Below are positions 7,531 to 18,118 of a stretch of DNA of 41,890 bases, piece by piece. The notes below the pieces were generated by a model. That model had not been told where the DNA came from, did not search any database, and saw nothing but the letters and a program-made list of their open reading frames with translations. The translations under genes were made by a program, and so were the position numbers. Each line of letters opens with the position of its first letter. The stretch's first letter is position 1. Source of the stretch: an uncultured Clostridia bacterium (GTDB lineage: Bacteria > Bacillota > Clostridia > UBA1381); assembly GCA_947623955.1 (NCBI GenBank), contig CANQIP010000012.1, forward strand, positions 1-41,890, read 5' to 3'.

Positions 7531-8895
7531 TTACTCCCCGCGTTTATCTTTCCATGTGTTTTTATTCACCTGACGTTCTCTTGCTATTGCGAGGGCGTTA
7601 TCGGGGATGTCGTCGGTAATCGTCGAGCCCGCCGCGATATACGCGCCGTCACCGACGCTGACGGGCGAAACGAGGTTGGTATTGCAGCCGATAAAGCAGT
7701 CGTCGCCTATCGTCGTGCGGAATTTCTTTTTGCCGTCATAGTTACAGGTAACAGTGCCGCAGCCGAAGTTTACGCGCTCGCCCACGTCGCTGTCGCCGAT
7801 GTAGGTGAGGTGTGATATTTTCGTGCCGTCGCCTATGGCCGAGTTCTTGACCTCGACAAAATCGCCGACCTTCACGTTGTCGCCGACGACGCAGTTCGGG
7901 CGCACGTACGCGAACGGGCCTACGTTTGTGTTTCTGCCTATTTTGGAATTTAAAATCACGGAGCTTAAAATATGCGCTCCGTCGCATATCTCGGAACTGT
8001 CAACGGTCGTCGTGCCGCCTATGTAGCAGTCCTCCCCTATCACCGTGCCGCTTTTTATCGTAACACAGCCGTCTATCTCGGTATCAGCGCCTATCGTTAC
8101 GCCGTCCTCGATACAAACGCTGTCAATGTCGCGTATCGTTACGCCCTCGCGCATATGCTTTTCGTTTATTCGGCGGCGCATTATTTTTTCAGCCTCGTAA
8201 AGCTGCACTCTGTCGTTTATGCCGCGTATCTCGTCGTTATCGGATATGGCGTACCCGCCGACCTTTTCGCCCGCGGCAAGGAGAATTTCGAGTGTGTCGG
8301 TGAGGTAATACTCGCCCTGCGCGTTGTTCGGCGTGAGCTTTGTGAGCGCGTACGCGAGCGACTGCGCGTCAAACACGTACATGCCGGAGTTTACCTCGTT
8401 TATCTTCTTTTCCTCGTCTGTCGCATCCTTCTGCTCAACGATTTTTTTAACGCCTCCGTCCGCGCCGCGCACTATTCTGCCGTAACCGGTCGCGTCGGGG
8501 AGTATGGCGGTTATGACGGTTGCCTTGTTGCCGCTTGTTCTGTGATACTCCACCGCGTCCTTTATCGCACCGGCTGTCACAAGCGGAGTGTCGCCGTTTA
8601 AAATCACTATCTCACCGTCCGCGCTTTTTATAAAATCCATCGCCTGCATTACGGCGTGACCCGTGCCCTTCTGCTCCGCCTGCAGCGCGTATTCGCACGC
8701 GCCGCCGAGCGTTTCCTTTACCATATCCGCGCAGTGTCCGACAACGGCGCACACCTTGTCCGCGCCCGCCGCCTTCGACGCGTCTATGACCCACATCGTA
8801 AGCGGCTTGCCGCATACCGTGTGTATTACCTTCGGGCGGCTCGATTTCATTCTCGTACCCATGCCCGCCGCCAAAATCAGTGTTGAAAAGCTCAT
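7531..8895 (-). CDS. glmU: Bifunctional UDP-GlcNAc pyrophosphorylase / GlcN-1-P acetyltransferase
   Basis: Makes UDP-N-acetylglucosamine for peptidoglycan: it acetylates glucosamine-1-phosphate and then uridylylates it. The 454 residues comprise the nucleotidyltransferase domain (about 1-230, with LILAAGMGTRMKSSRPKV at 6-23) and the left-handed beta-helix acetyltransferase domain (about 250-450), where FVEVKNSAIGDG and HLTYIGDSDVGE carry conserved catalytic-site residues. Length is normal. The ATG has AAGGAGG 6 nt upstream and lies 11 bp after the ribF stop, so the two are co-transcribed. Downstream lies a 368-bp repeat cluster before pth. Confidence 0.97.
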   Translation of the reverse strand: MSFSTLILAAGMGTRMKSSRPKVIHTVCGKPLTMWVIDASKAAGADKVCAVVGHCADMVKETLGGACEYALQAEQKGTGHAVMQAMDFIKSADGEIVILNGDTPLVTAGAIKDAVEYHRTSGNKATVITAILPDATGYGRIVRGADGGVKKIVEQKDATDEEKKINEVNSGMYVFDAQSLAYALTKLTPNNAQGEYYLTDTLEILLAAGEKVGGYAISDNDEIRGINDRVQLYEAEKIMRRRINEKHMREGVTIRDIDSVCIEDGVTIGADTEIDGCVTIKSGTVIGEDCYIGGTTTVDSSEICDGAHILSSVILNSKIGRNTNVGPFAYVRPNCVVGDNVKVGDFVEVKNSAIGDGTKISHLTYIGDSDVGERVNFGCGTVTCNYDGKKKFRTTIGDDCFIGCNTNLVSPVSVGDGAYIAAGSTITDDIPDNALAIARERQVNKNTWKDKRGE

Positions 8896-8906
8896 GTTTA
8901 TCCTCC

Positions 8907-9809
8907 TTACAGTACCATGTTCCTTACTATTTCCGTATCCTTTTGTATCTGCTTTACAAGCTCGTCCGCGCCCGCAAATTTAATATCGCCGCGCAGACGC
9001 TTGGCGAAACTGACGCGTATGTATTCGCCGTAGATGTTTTCGTCAAAGTCGAGTATGTGGCTCTCTATCGTGACCTTGCGCGCGCCGAAGGTCGGGTTTT
9101 TGCCGACGTTTATGACGCATTTTAAGCGTTTGCCGTGCACGTATGTAATACCGGCGTACACGCCCTCCTTCGGAAGAGCCATGTGCTTGTCGTAAGCGAC
9201 GTTCGCGGTCGGAAAGCCCATTTTTGTGCCGTTCTGCAAGCCCTTTACGACTATGCCCTCGACGCAGAACCTGCGCCCGAGAAACATTTCCGCCCTCTCC
9301 ATGTCGCCCTCGCGGATAAGGGAGCGTATGTAAGTGCTTGAAACCACCGTGCCGTCAAGCTTTATAACGTCCGTCACAAGCACCTCAAAGCCGTATTTTT
9401 CGCCGAGACTGCGCAAAAGCTCCGCGTCGCCCGACGCTTTGTAGCCGAAACTGTAATCGTAGCCGCAGCAGACCGCCTTTACATGGAGCGTGTTCACGAG
9501 GTACCGGGCGAACTCGTCGGGTGAAAGCTGCATAAATTCCCGGTTGAAACGGCGCATAAACACAAAGTCGGGCTTTTCGCGTCCCAAAAGCTCTATTTTC
9601 GCCTCGATCGGCGTTATAAGCTCGACTCCGCCCTGCGTCAAGTCCTTCGTGTTCACGTCGAACAGCAGCACGCCGCTTTTTAAGCCGTGTTCTCCGGCGT
9701 ATTTTATGCCGTTTCGTATTATGGTCATGTGGGCGACGTGAAGTCCGTCAAAATTGCCGAGCGCGGCGACGGTGCCCTCATATGGCACGGTATCGCGCAG
9801 TATCTCCAT
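8907..9809 (-). CDS. ribF: Bifunctional riboflavin kinase / FAD synthetase
   Basis: Phosphorylates riboflavin to FMN and adenylylates FMN to FAD. The N-terminal FAD synthetase domain contains ALGNFDGLHVAHM (about 17-29), the HxGH-like nucleotidyl-transfer motif, and SSTYIRSLIREGDMERA (about 156-172). The C-terminal riboflavin kinase domain has MGFPTANV, which supplies the PTAN motif that coordinates Mg-ATP. Product 300 residues, normal. I place the start at the ATG at 9809, 7 nt after GGAGG; the in-frame GTG at 9815 overlaps the ribosome binding site. It lies 21 bp after truB, as in many Firmicutes. Confidence 0.96.
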   Translation of the reverse strand: MEILRDTVPYEGTVAALGNFDGLHVAHMTIIRNGIKYAGEHGLKSGVLLFDVNTKDLTQGGVELITPIEAKIELLGREKPDFVFMRRFNREFMQLSPDEFARYLVNTLHVKAVCCGYDYSFGYKASGDAELLRSLGEKYGFEVLVTDVIKLDGTVVSSTYIRSLIREGDMERAEMFLGRRFCVEGIVVKGLQNGTKMGFPTANVAYDKHMALPKEGVYAGITYVHGKRLKCVINVGKNPTFGARKVTIESHILDFDENIYGEYIRVSFAKRLRGDIKFAGADELVKQIQKDTEIVRNMVL

Positions 9810-9830
9810 TGTCACCCCTCCTCTTTTGTC

Positions 9831-10700
9831 TTAACTCCAGAATGATTTTTCGAGCGTGAGCCGTCCGTCCGTGATTTTCGACACGCACAGAAACGTCCCG
9901 TTTTCGTCGTAGACGCGGTATCGCTCGTTCTCCGCGCCCTTGTATGTCATGCGTACGCCGTTCGTTACGCTTTTTTTCTGTTTTTCGTTGAGCGTTATGC
10001 GCGGCAGGTCATCAAACAGTCTGTCCACGGGTATAACCGCTTTTTCCATATCGCCGTTCTCAGCCATAGCCGTGAGTTCGTCAAGCGTGTGACTTTCCTC
10101 TGCTGTGAACGCGCCCGTTTTCGTGCGGCGCAGCGCGTTCATGTACGCGCCCGTGCCGAGTTTTTCGCCTATGTCGGCGCAAAGCGTGCGTATGTAAACG
10201 CCCTTTGAGCAGTGTACGTCCATTGTGACGCTTTTGCCGTTTATGTCGATAATGTCTATCGAGTGTATTGTGACGCGTCGCGGCTCGCGCTCGACCTCTA
10301 TTCCCTGTCTTGCAAGCTCGTACAGCTTTTTGCCGTTACGCTTTACCGCCGAGTACATCGGCGGTATCTGTTCGATTTCGCCGACAAAGCTCATTACCGC
10401 GTTTCTGATTTCGTCCGCGCCGCAGGTGACCTCGCGCTCCGTCAAAACCGTACCCTCCGCGTCCTGCGTGTCGGTCGTTTTGCCGAGTATAAGCTCGGCG
10501 CGGTAAATTTTGTCGGACAGCGTGAGCATATCGGCAGCCTTTGTCGCGCTGCCCACGCACACGGGCAGAACGCCCGTCGCCATGGGGTCGAGCGTGCCTG
10601 TGTGACCGACCTTTTTCACGCCCGTAAGGCGGCGCACCGCGTACACCACGTCGTGCGACGTTTTGCCCTTCGGCTTATCGACGATTATTATACCGTTCAT
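9831..10700 (-). CDS. truB: tRNA pseudouridine(55) synthase
   Basis: Forms pseudouridine-55 in the T-loop of elongator tRNAs. The catalytic aspartate is Asp38 in VGHTGTLDPMATGVLPVCVG (31-50). KGVYIRTLCADIGEKLG is the second conserved block. The 289 residues include a short C-terminal PUA-like part. The reading frame stays open far upstream, but the product begins at the ATG at 10700, where MNGIIIVDKPKG is the standard TruB N-terminus. This ATG overlaps the nrnA stop (ATGA), indicating translational coupling. Confidence 0.96.
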   Translation of the reverse strand: MNGIIIVDKPKGKTSHDVVYAVRRLTGVKKVGHTGTLDPMATGVLPVCVGSATKAADMLTLSDKIYRAELILGKTTDTQDAEGTVLTEREVTCGADEIRNAVMSFVGEIEQIPPMYSAVKRNGKKLYELARQGIEVEREPRRVTIHSIDIIDINGKSVTMDVHCSKGVYIRTLCADIGEKLGTGAYMNALRRTKTGAFTAEESHTLDELTAMAENGDMEKAVIPVDRLFDDLPRITLNEKQKKSVTNGVRMTYKGAENERYRVYDENGTFLCVSKITDGRLTLEKSFWS

Positions 10701-11668
10701 TTCATTTCCTCTAACGCCTTTAAACATTCGTCTATGATTATTTTTTCCGCCTCGTCCATGCTTGCGGCGTGAATTGTGCCGCCGGCGGCTTTTTTGTGAC
10801 CGCCCCCGCCTATCGCGGCAGCCGCGCCGGAAACGTCCGCGTCGCCGTTCGAGCGCAGATTTACACGGTAGCCCGACGATGTTTTCTTTACGCACACGGC
10901 TATCTCCGCGCCCTCTATACGGCGCGGGATCTCCACGAGGTTCGGTATGTCCTCGGGGGCTATGCCGTACTTTTCGCCGTCCTTCTCGTCGGCTGTCACA
11001 AGCGTTATCTTACCGTCCGCGTAGCTCTTTATGCCGCCCGTTATCTCGGCTTTGAGCCTTGCCGCCGCGAGCGATTCGGTGTCGAAAAGAAGTCTCGCGA
11101 TTTCGGCGTGGTCAAAATTATATTCAAGCAAATCCGCAGCCATGCGCATTGTTTTCGGCGTAACGCTGCTGAATTTAAAGCAGCCCGTGTCGGAGCAGAT
11201 AGCGGTGTACAAATCAGCTGCTATCGCGTCGTCCAAATCGAGTTTCATGTACGCGAAAAGCTCCGTGAGTATTTCCGCAGCCGAGGACGCTCCGCCGTTT
11301 ACAAGGTTCGCGTCGGCGAAATTCGTGTTTGTATAGTGGTGGTCGATGTTTATAGTAGCGTCCGCCGCGTCGAACAACGCTTTGCGCGAGCCTATACGCT
11401 GCGCGTCGCCGCAGTCGATACACGCGCACAGGTCGTATCGCTTTTTCATGCTTTCGTCGTATATTATGTAGTCGTTACCCATGAACGAAAGGCGTTCCTC
11501 CACCTTGCCGCTTACGTATATTTCGGCTTTTTTGCCGAGCTTTGTCATCATTTTTTTAAACGCAAAGCAGGATCCCAAGGTGTCGGGATCCTCGTTTACG
11601 TGGGTCAGAATTGCAACCGTTTTGGCGGCTGTTATTTTGTCGGCAACCGCCTTAATATTATTTTCCAT
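10697..11668 (-). CDS. nrnA: DHH-family phosphoesterase (NrnA-like nanoRNase/pAp phosphatase)
   Basis: A cytoplasmic DHH/DHHA1 phosphoesterase; family members degrade very short RNAs and 3'-phosphoadenosine 5'-phosphate. Motifs visible are HVNEDPDTLGS (23-33), ACIDCGDAQRIG (82-93), the signature INIDHH (106-111) and, in the DHHA1 domain, GGGGHKKAAGG (287-297). Length 323. Its start overlaps the rbfA end by 11 nt, and its stop overlaps the truB start. The rbfA-nrnA-truB order is common in Firmicutes and supports the NrnA assignment over other DHH proteins; which substrate dominates cannot be read from sequence. Confidence 0.92.
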   Translation of the reverse strand: MENNIKAVADKITAAKTVAILTHVNEDPDTLGSCFAFKKMMTKLGKKAEIYVSGKVEERLSFMGNDYIIYDESMKKRYDLCACIDCGDAQRIGSRKALFDAADATINIDHHYTNTNFADANLVNGGASSAAEILTELFAYMKLDLDDAIAADLYTAICSDTGCFKFSSVTPKTMRMAADLLEYNFDHAEIARLLFDTESLAAARLKAEITGGIKSYADGKITLVTADEKDGEKYGIAPEDIPNLVEIPRRIEGAEIAVCVKKTSSGYRVNLRSNGDADVSGAAAAIGGGGHKKAAGGTIHAASMDEAEKIIIDECLKALEEMK

Positions 11669-11993
11669 AACGTTTTAAAAGCTCCTCTATTCTCGCGCCG
11701 TGCTCGATTGAGTTGTCAAGCTCAAAAATAAATTCGGGCGTGTAGCGCAGATCTATACGCTTGCCTATCTCGCGCCGTATATAGCCCGACGCGCTCTTTA
11801 AGCCTTCCATAGCCTTTTTTTTCGTTTCCTCGTCTCCCATTACGGAGATGTAGGCTTTCGCGTAGCGCAGGTCGCTCGTGACGCTGACCTTTACCACGCT
11901 CGTCATAAGCGGTATGCGCGAGTCTTTCAGGCTGCGTATGATGTTCGCCAGTTCGCGCATTACCTCGCCGTTGATTTTGTCTATTCTTGCCAT
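11658..11993 (-). CDS. rbfA: 30S ribosome-binding factor A
   Basis: A KH-fold protein that binds the immature 30S subunit and helps 16S rRNA 5'-end maturation. The 111 residues carry the family run MTSVVKVSVTSDLRYAKAYI (about 30-49) and the C-terminal RYTPEFIFELDNSIEHGARI block. Slightly short but complete. The ribosome binding site is weak (AGCAGG about 9 nt upstream). Unlike its neighbours it does not abut the preceding gene: 218 bp of repeats separate it from infB. Confidence 0.94.
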   Translation of the reverse strand: MARIDKINGEVMRELANIIRSLKDSRIPLMTSVVKVSVTSDLRYAKAYISVMGDEETKKKAMEGLKSASGYIRREIGKRIDLRYTPEFIFELDNSIEHGARIEELLKRYGK

Positions 11994-12018
11994 ATTTGTG
12001 TACCTGCTATAATTTATT

Positions 12019-12083
12019 TGCGGGCAACCGCAAGGGTCGCCCCTACGGGGTGGGGTACGGGCGGCCGATGACCGCCCCTACGG
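12019..12083 (+). repeat. Two family C hairpins in tandem (copies 4 and 5)
   Basis: GCGGGCAACCGCAAGGGTCG at 12019 and GGGCGGCCGATGACCGCCCC near 12060, each followed by CTACGG. They form the downstream part of the repeat cluster between infB and rbfA. Confidence 0.8.
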
Positions 12084-12084
12084 T

Positions 12085-12203
12085 GAGGCCCCCTTGTCAA
12101 AGGGGGCTGTCACGCGCAGCGTGACTGGGGGATTCTTTTCCAGATTTTATAAAGAATCCCTCCACCGCCTTCGGCGGTCCCCCTCCCTTTAACAAGGGAG
12201 GCT
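12085..12203. repeat. Hairpin repeat family B (permuted relative of family A)
   Basis: Two half-elements lie back to back. The left half has a CCCCCTTGTCAAAGGGGG stem, a GTCACGCGCAGCGTGAC stem, and ends GGGGGATTCTTT. The right half starts AAAGAATCCCTCC and has a CGCCTTCGGCG hairpin and a CCTCCCTTTAACAAGGGAGG stem. The parts match family A in kind but in permuted order, as if the end of one element met the start of another. It lies inside the infB-rbfA interval of an essential operon. Confidence 0.82.
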
Positions 12204-12211
12204 AACGTCGA

Positions 12212-14692
<2,481 letters not shown>

Positions 14693-14697
14693 ATTCA

Positions 14698-14964
14698 TCA
14701 TCCTTTCTTTTCTTCCTGTAAGGATTCATATATCTCCGACGGAACGGCACACCCCAGATGCCTTGCAAAGCCGTTCCTTTTTTTCGCCTTGTTTATACAT
14801 TCCGTTTCCCTGCACACGTACGCGCCCCTGCCGAACAGCTTTTTTTCATTGTCCGTCAGTACCGCGCCCGTGCCGTTTTCACGCACGACGCGTATAAGTT
14901 CGCTCTGCGGTTTCATCTGTCTGCACGAAATGCACATTCTGAGTGGTATATGTTTTTCCGTCAT
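14698..14964 (-). CDS. ylxR: YlxR-family RNA-binding protein
   Basis: A small basic protein of the YlxR (DUF448) family, found almost always between nusA and infB. The 88 residues show RMCISCRQ (9-16) and [12 protein letters not shown] (about 45-56). Family members bind RNA, and RNase P modulation has been reported in Bacillus. ATG 7 nt after GGAG, 4 bp downstream of the nusA stop. The L7Ae-like gene (ylxQ) that often follows is absent here. Confidence 0.93.
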   Translation of the reverse strand: MTEKHIPLRMCISCRQMKPQSELIRVVRENGTGAVLTDNEKKLFGRGAYVCRETECINKAKKRNGFARHLGCAVPSEIYESLQEEKKG

Positions 14965-14968
14965 AAAC

Positions 14969-15991
14969 TTACTCCGCGTTTATATCTATCTTCCAGCCTG
15001 TAAGACGCGCCGCAAGGCGGACGTTCTGCCCGGACTTGCCTATCGCGAGTGAAAGCTGATGCTCGGGAACGGTGACGGTCGCTCTCTTTTCTTCCTCGTC
15101 TATTTCCGTGCGTATCACCTTCGACGGGCTGAGGCTTGCCGCGATGTACTCCGCGGGATCCTCGCTCCACTTTACTATGTCAATCTTCTCGTCGCGCAGT
15201 TCCTCGCCTATGTTCTGCACTCTTATACCTCTCGGTCCTATGCACGAGCCCTGCGCGTCAACGTCGGGGTCGTTCGAGTAAACCGCTATTTTCGTTCTGC
15301 TGCCCGCCTCGCGCGCGATACTCTTTATCTCGACTATCCCCGCGCCGATTTCCGGCACCTCGTATTCAAACAGCTTTCTCACAAGACCCGGGTGCGTTCT
15401 CGAAACGATTATCTGTGTTCCTCTCGCGCCCGTTCTCACGTCGCTTACGTAGCAGCGTATCATTTCGCCCACCATATATGTTTCACCCGGCGGCTGTTCC
15501 TTTTCGGGGAGTATCGCCTCTATCTTGCCGATGTCGATAAACACCGCGCCGCGCTCCACTCTTTCAACGTGCCCGGATATTATGTCGTTCGTCTTTTCGG
15601 TGTACTCGCTGTATATGATACCGCGCTCAGCCTCTCTTATTCTCTGCGTGACGACCTGCTTTGCCGTCATGGCGCTTATTCTGCCGAAGTTTTTGGGCGT
15701 TACCTCTATGTTCACTATATCGCCCACATCGTAAGCGCCGTCTATCTTTCTCGCGTCCTCGAGAGAAATCTGTTCGCGCTCGTCCTCAACGGTTTCGGCA
15801 ACGGTTTTCTGCGCGTATACCTTGACCGTACCCTTTTCCTTATTCATTTCAACCTTGACATTTTGAGATGAGTTGAAATTCTTTCTGTACGCAGCCACAA
15901 GCGCAGCCTCCAAAGCCTCTGTAAGTACGTCGGGGCTTATGCCCTTCTCGTCGCATATTTCCATAAGAACGTCGAATAATCCTTTTTCCAT
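14969..15991 (-). CDS. nusA: Transcription termination/antitermination factor NusA
   Basis: Binds RNA polymerase and modulates pausing, intrinsic termination and antitermination. The 340 residues show the N-terminal polymerase-binding domain (about 1-125), an S1 domain (about 132-200, with GHVERVERGAVFIDIGKIEA), KH1 (about 205-275, with CIGPRGIRVQNIGEEL) and KH2 (about 280-340, with LSLAIGKSGQNVRLAARLTG). No C-terminal acidic repeats, as usual in Firmicutes. I place the start at the ATG at 15991 because the N-terminus then aligns in length with Bacillus NusA; a TTG at 16000 is also possible. It follows rimP by 22 bp. Confidence 0.97.
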   Translation of the reverse strand: MEKGLFDVLMEICDEKGISPDVLTEALEAALVAAYRKNFNSSQNVKVEMNKEKGTVKVYAQKTVAETVEDEREQISLEDARKIDGAYDVGDIVNIEVTPKNFGRISAMTAKQVVTQRIREAERGIIYSEYTEKTNDIISGHVERVERGAVFIDIGKIEAILPEKEQPPGETYMVGEMIRCYVSDVRTGARGTQIIVSRTHPGLVRKLFEYEVPEIGAGIVEIKSIAREAGSRTKIAVYSNDPDVDAQGSCIGPRGIRVQNIGEELRDEKIDIVKWSEDPAEYIAASLSPSKVIRTEIDEEEKRATVTVPEHQLSLAIGKSGQNVRLAARLTGWKIDINAE

Positions 15992-16013
15992 TTTTCTCAA
16001 ATCTTCCTCTCTT

Positions 16014-16472
16014 TTAAAATTTAAAGCCTAATCTTATATAAACCGCGCTTTTAACGGGTATTTTCTTTGTTTCTTCGCCGCATTCCACGTAAGCGTCGCC
16101 GTCCGAGTAATCTTTAAGAACGCCCGAAAACTCCTTTTGTCCGTCCTCGGCGGCGTACAGTTTCACATCCACCTCGCGTCCGATGTAGTACAGAAATTCC
16201 CTTTCCTTCGTGAGTTTCCTGTCCGCGCCGGGCGACGATACTTCGAGCGTGTACGCGCCTTCTATGAAATTCTCCCTGTCGAGAACCTCCTCGACCGCCT
16301 TTGAAAACGTTTCGCATTCATCTATGCCCACGCCGCCGTCGCGGTCGATGTAGTAGCAGAGCGAGTAGCCGTCCTGCTCCTTCTTATACGTCACGTCAAC
16401 GATGTAAACGCCCTGCTTTGCGGCGATTCCCTCGCCCGCGGCGAGAGCCTTTGTTTCCGTTATATTCGCCAT
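16014..16472 (-). CDS. rimP: Ribosome maturation factor RimP
   Basis: Assists late assembly of the 30S subunit. The 152 residues have an N-terminal alpha/beta domain with VYIVDVTYKK (about 22-31) and YYIDRDGGVGIDECE (about 40-54), then LEVSSPGADRKL (about 76-87), and a C-terminal SH3-like domain. First gene of the long leftward operon; the ATG follows GGGAGG at normal spacing. Its promoter (16569-16597) is a perfect consensus and its leader holds two hairpins, suggesting control upstream of the whole block. Confidence 0.94.
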   Translation of the reverse strand: MANITETKALAAGEGIAAKQGVYIVDVTYKKEQDGYSLCYYIDRDGGVGIDECETFSKAVEEVLDRENFIEGAYTLEVSSPGADRKLTKEREFLYYIGREVDVKLYAAEDGQKEFSGVLKDYSDGDAYVECGEETKKIPVKSAVYIRLGFKF

Positions 16473-16512
16473 ATTTCCTCCCTATTTCACGACTTTTTCG
16501 AAAATTATAAAT

Positions 16513-16539
16513 GAAAGAGTGGGACTTGCCCACTCTTTC
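16513..16539 (-). promoter_or_regulatory. Leader hairpin of the rimP-nusA operon
   Basis: A perfect 11-bp inverted repeat, GAAAGAGTGGG and CCCACTCTTTC around a 5-nt loop, lies between the promoter and rimP. On the minus strand it is followed by ATTTATAATTTT, an interrupted U-tract, so it could be a weak terminator or attenuator, and could also end transcription from the LCP gene. A second perfect hairpin (GAATATA/TATATTC, 16541-16555) precedes it. Confidence 0.7.
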
Positions 16540-16568
16540 TGAATATAGTATATTCATAGGTAGTATTT

Positions 16569-16597
16569 ATTATAGCATACAATGTGCAAAATGTCAA
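16569..16597 (-). promoter_or_regulatory. Promoter of the rimP-to-prsA block
   Basis: TTGACA (16592-16597) and TATAAT (16569-16574), both perfect consensus, with a 17-bp spacer. Predicted start near 16562, about 90 nt before rimP. Confidence 0.9.
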
Positions 16598-16612
16598 GTG
16601 TTTTTCGGCATT

Positions 16613-17878
16613 TTATTCTTCATCATCGTATGTATCATAATCGCTCGAATCGTATTCGTCGCTGTCATCGTATGTATCGGTTTCTTCGTCGTAGCTGTAA
16701 TCCTCGTCGTAGCTGCTGTCCGTGTAGTCGTAATCATCGTCGTCATCGTCCGACGATACCGAGTACGACTCGGACGGGCTGTCGTAGTACGTGTCGTCCG
16801 ACTCGTCGGACGAGCCGGACGCAGCCGCCTGACCGGCTGTTCTCGTCGTCTTGCCCGCCTCGCGGCTCTCCTCGTCGTCGGGATTGCCCGTCGTTATTCC
16901 CGACGCGTCGTAGCCGAACACCGTTTCAACCATTTCTCTCGTCGCGTCCATGTCGGGTATCCACACGTCGCCGTTTCCGTCGTGTCCGTACTCGCCGGGG
17001 AGCTGGTAGGAATGTATGCTCGCACTCGTGAAGTCGGTAATAAACTTTGAATACGTGATTATGTCGCTCACGGTGAAGTTCGTCTTTATCTCACCGCTTA
17101 CCGCCTTGAATATCGCGGGGATTTTCATTACGAGACTCGGATTTACCTTCTGGTCAACGACGGCTTTTAAGAATTTCTGCTGCATTTCCACTCTGTCGGT
17201 GTCGCCGTTCGTGTAGCCCTTAAACGTGCCGGTATTGGGATTGACATTACCGTGGCGGTAACGCATGAGCCATACCGCCTGCTGACCCGTAAGTCCCGGG
17301 TAGTCGCCGCCGTCGCCGTAATGTCCGGGCGGCAGGTATATGTGCAGGCTCTGCACGGGGTCGTCGTAAACCATGCCCACGCCGTCGCCGTACAGGTCGG
17401 GTATCTCGAAGTCGATCGGTCCGAGCTCGTTTATAACGTGAGCGACCGCGTCGAACGAAAAGTCCACGTAATAGTTTATGGGTATTCCCGTAATGCGCGT
17501 CACCGCCTCGCATGTCGCGGTCGGTCCGCCTATCTGTCCGTCACTGCCGATATACGCGTGCGCCGCGTTTATCTTCTGGTAACGGTTTCCGACGTACATC
17601 TCGGTGTCTCGCGGAACGGAGAGCATATTTATCTCGCGCTTGTCGGTGTCTATGCACGCAAGCATTATTGCGTCCGTACGCAGTCCTTCCACGTCCGTAC
17701 CCATCAGGAGCACGTTAAGCTTTCCGCCCTCGGCGCGTACCGTGGACGTATTATCAACCATTTCGGTCTCGTCGCCCGTCGTGCCGAATTCAAATCCCAT
17801 GCACACAGCCACCGCGGCAACGATTACCGCCAGCGATACGCCGAGAACCTGAAAATATCGTTTTACGTTAAATTTCAC
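16613..17878 (-). CDS. LytR-CpsA-Psr family cell-wall glycopolymer ligase with acidic tail
   Basis: LCP proteins move teichoic acids or capsular glycans from undecaprenyl carriers to peptidoglycan outside the membrane. The 421 residues have a short cytoplasmic N-terminus, one membrane helix (about 7-28), and the LCP domain (about 55-240) with NVLLMGTD, RTDAIMLACI and LSVPRDTEM, which hold the pyrophosphate- and Mg-binding Asp and Arg residues. The last ~64 residues are almost wholly Asp, Ser, Tyr, Thr and Glu, including a run of six Asp. Start: GTG at 17878, 8 nt after TTGGAGG; an upstream TTG at 17893 overlaps that site. Monocistronic with its own promoter. The tail is unusual for the family and probably disordered. 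Confidence 0.9.
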   Translation of the reverse strand: MKFNVKRYFQVLGVSLAVIVAAVAVCMGFEFGTTGDETEMVDNTSTVRAEGGKLNVLLMGTDVEGLRTDAIMLACIDTDKREINMLSVPRDTEMYVGNRYQKINAAHAYIGSDGQIGGPTATCEAVTRITGIPINYYVDFSFDAVAHVINELGPIDFEIPDLYGDGVGMVYDDPVQSLHIYLPPGHYGDGGDYPGLTGQQAVWLMRYRHGNVNPNTGTFKGYTNGDTDRVEMQQKFLKAVVDQKVNPSLVMKIPAIFKAVSGEIKTNFTVSDIITYSKFITDFTSASIHSYQLPGEYGHDGNGDVWIPDMDATREMVETVFGYDASGITTGNPDDEESREAGKTTRTAGQAAASGSSDESDDTYYDSPSESYSVSSDDDDDDYDYTDSSYDEDYSYDEETDTYDDSDEYDSSDYDTYDDEE

Positions 17879-17934
17879 TGAGGTATCCTCCAAATCACCG
17901 TAAAAACAGTGTCAAATTTTATATTATTGTAAAT

Positions 17935-17963
17935 AGTATAACATTTAAATTTTTTTTCGTCAA
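17935..17963 (-). promoter_or_regulatory. Promoter of the LCP gene
   Basis: TTGACG (17958-17963) and TATACT (17935-17940) with a 17-bp, almost purely A/T spacer. Confidence 0.78.
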
Positions 17964-18060
17964 CATATATACGGTGTCATTATTCATTACATTTTCATTA
18001 CATTATCACAATTTTTGACCGTTTTGCGGAAATTTATACCAAACGCGGGTTCGTTTGCGG

Positions 18061-18089
18061 TTGACGGCGCGGAAAATTGCTGTTATAAT
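18061..18089 (+). promoter_or_regulatory. Promoter of the alpha/beta hydrolase
   Basis: TTGACG (18061-18066) and TATAAT (18084-18089), 17-bp spacer, about 30 nt before the ATG at 18119. It is divergent from the LCP promoter. Confidence 0.82.
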
Positions 18090-18118
18090 ACACAAAAACA
18101 CGATGGGAGTATGACGAA

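Noticed and set aside
10700-10895. N-terminal extension of truB
   Set aside because: The extra residues are Arg/Gly-rich, overlap nrnA entirely, and the TruB family starts at the ATG at 10700.
12001-12040. An internal promoter for rbfA (TTGCGG with an AT-rich stretch)
   Set aside because: The -10 match is poor and the -35 lies inside a repeat hairpin, so I do not list it as a feature.
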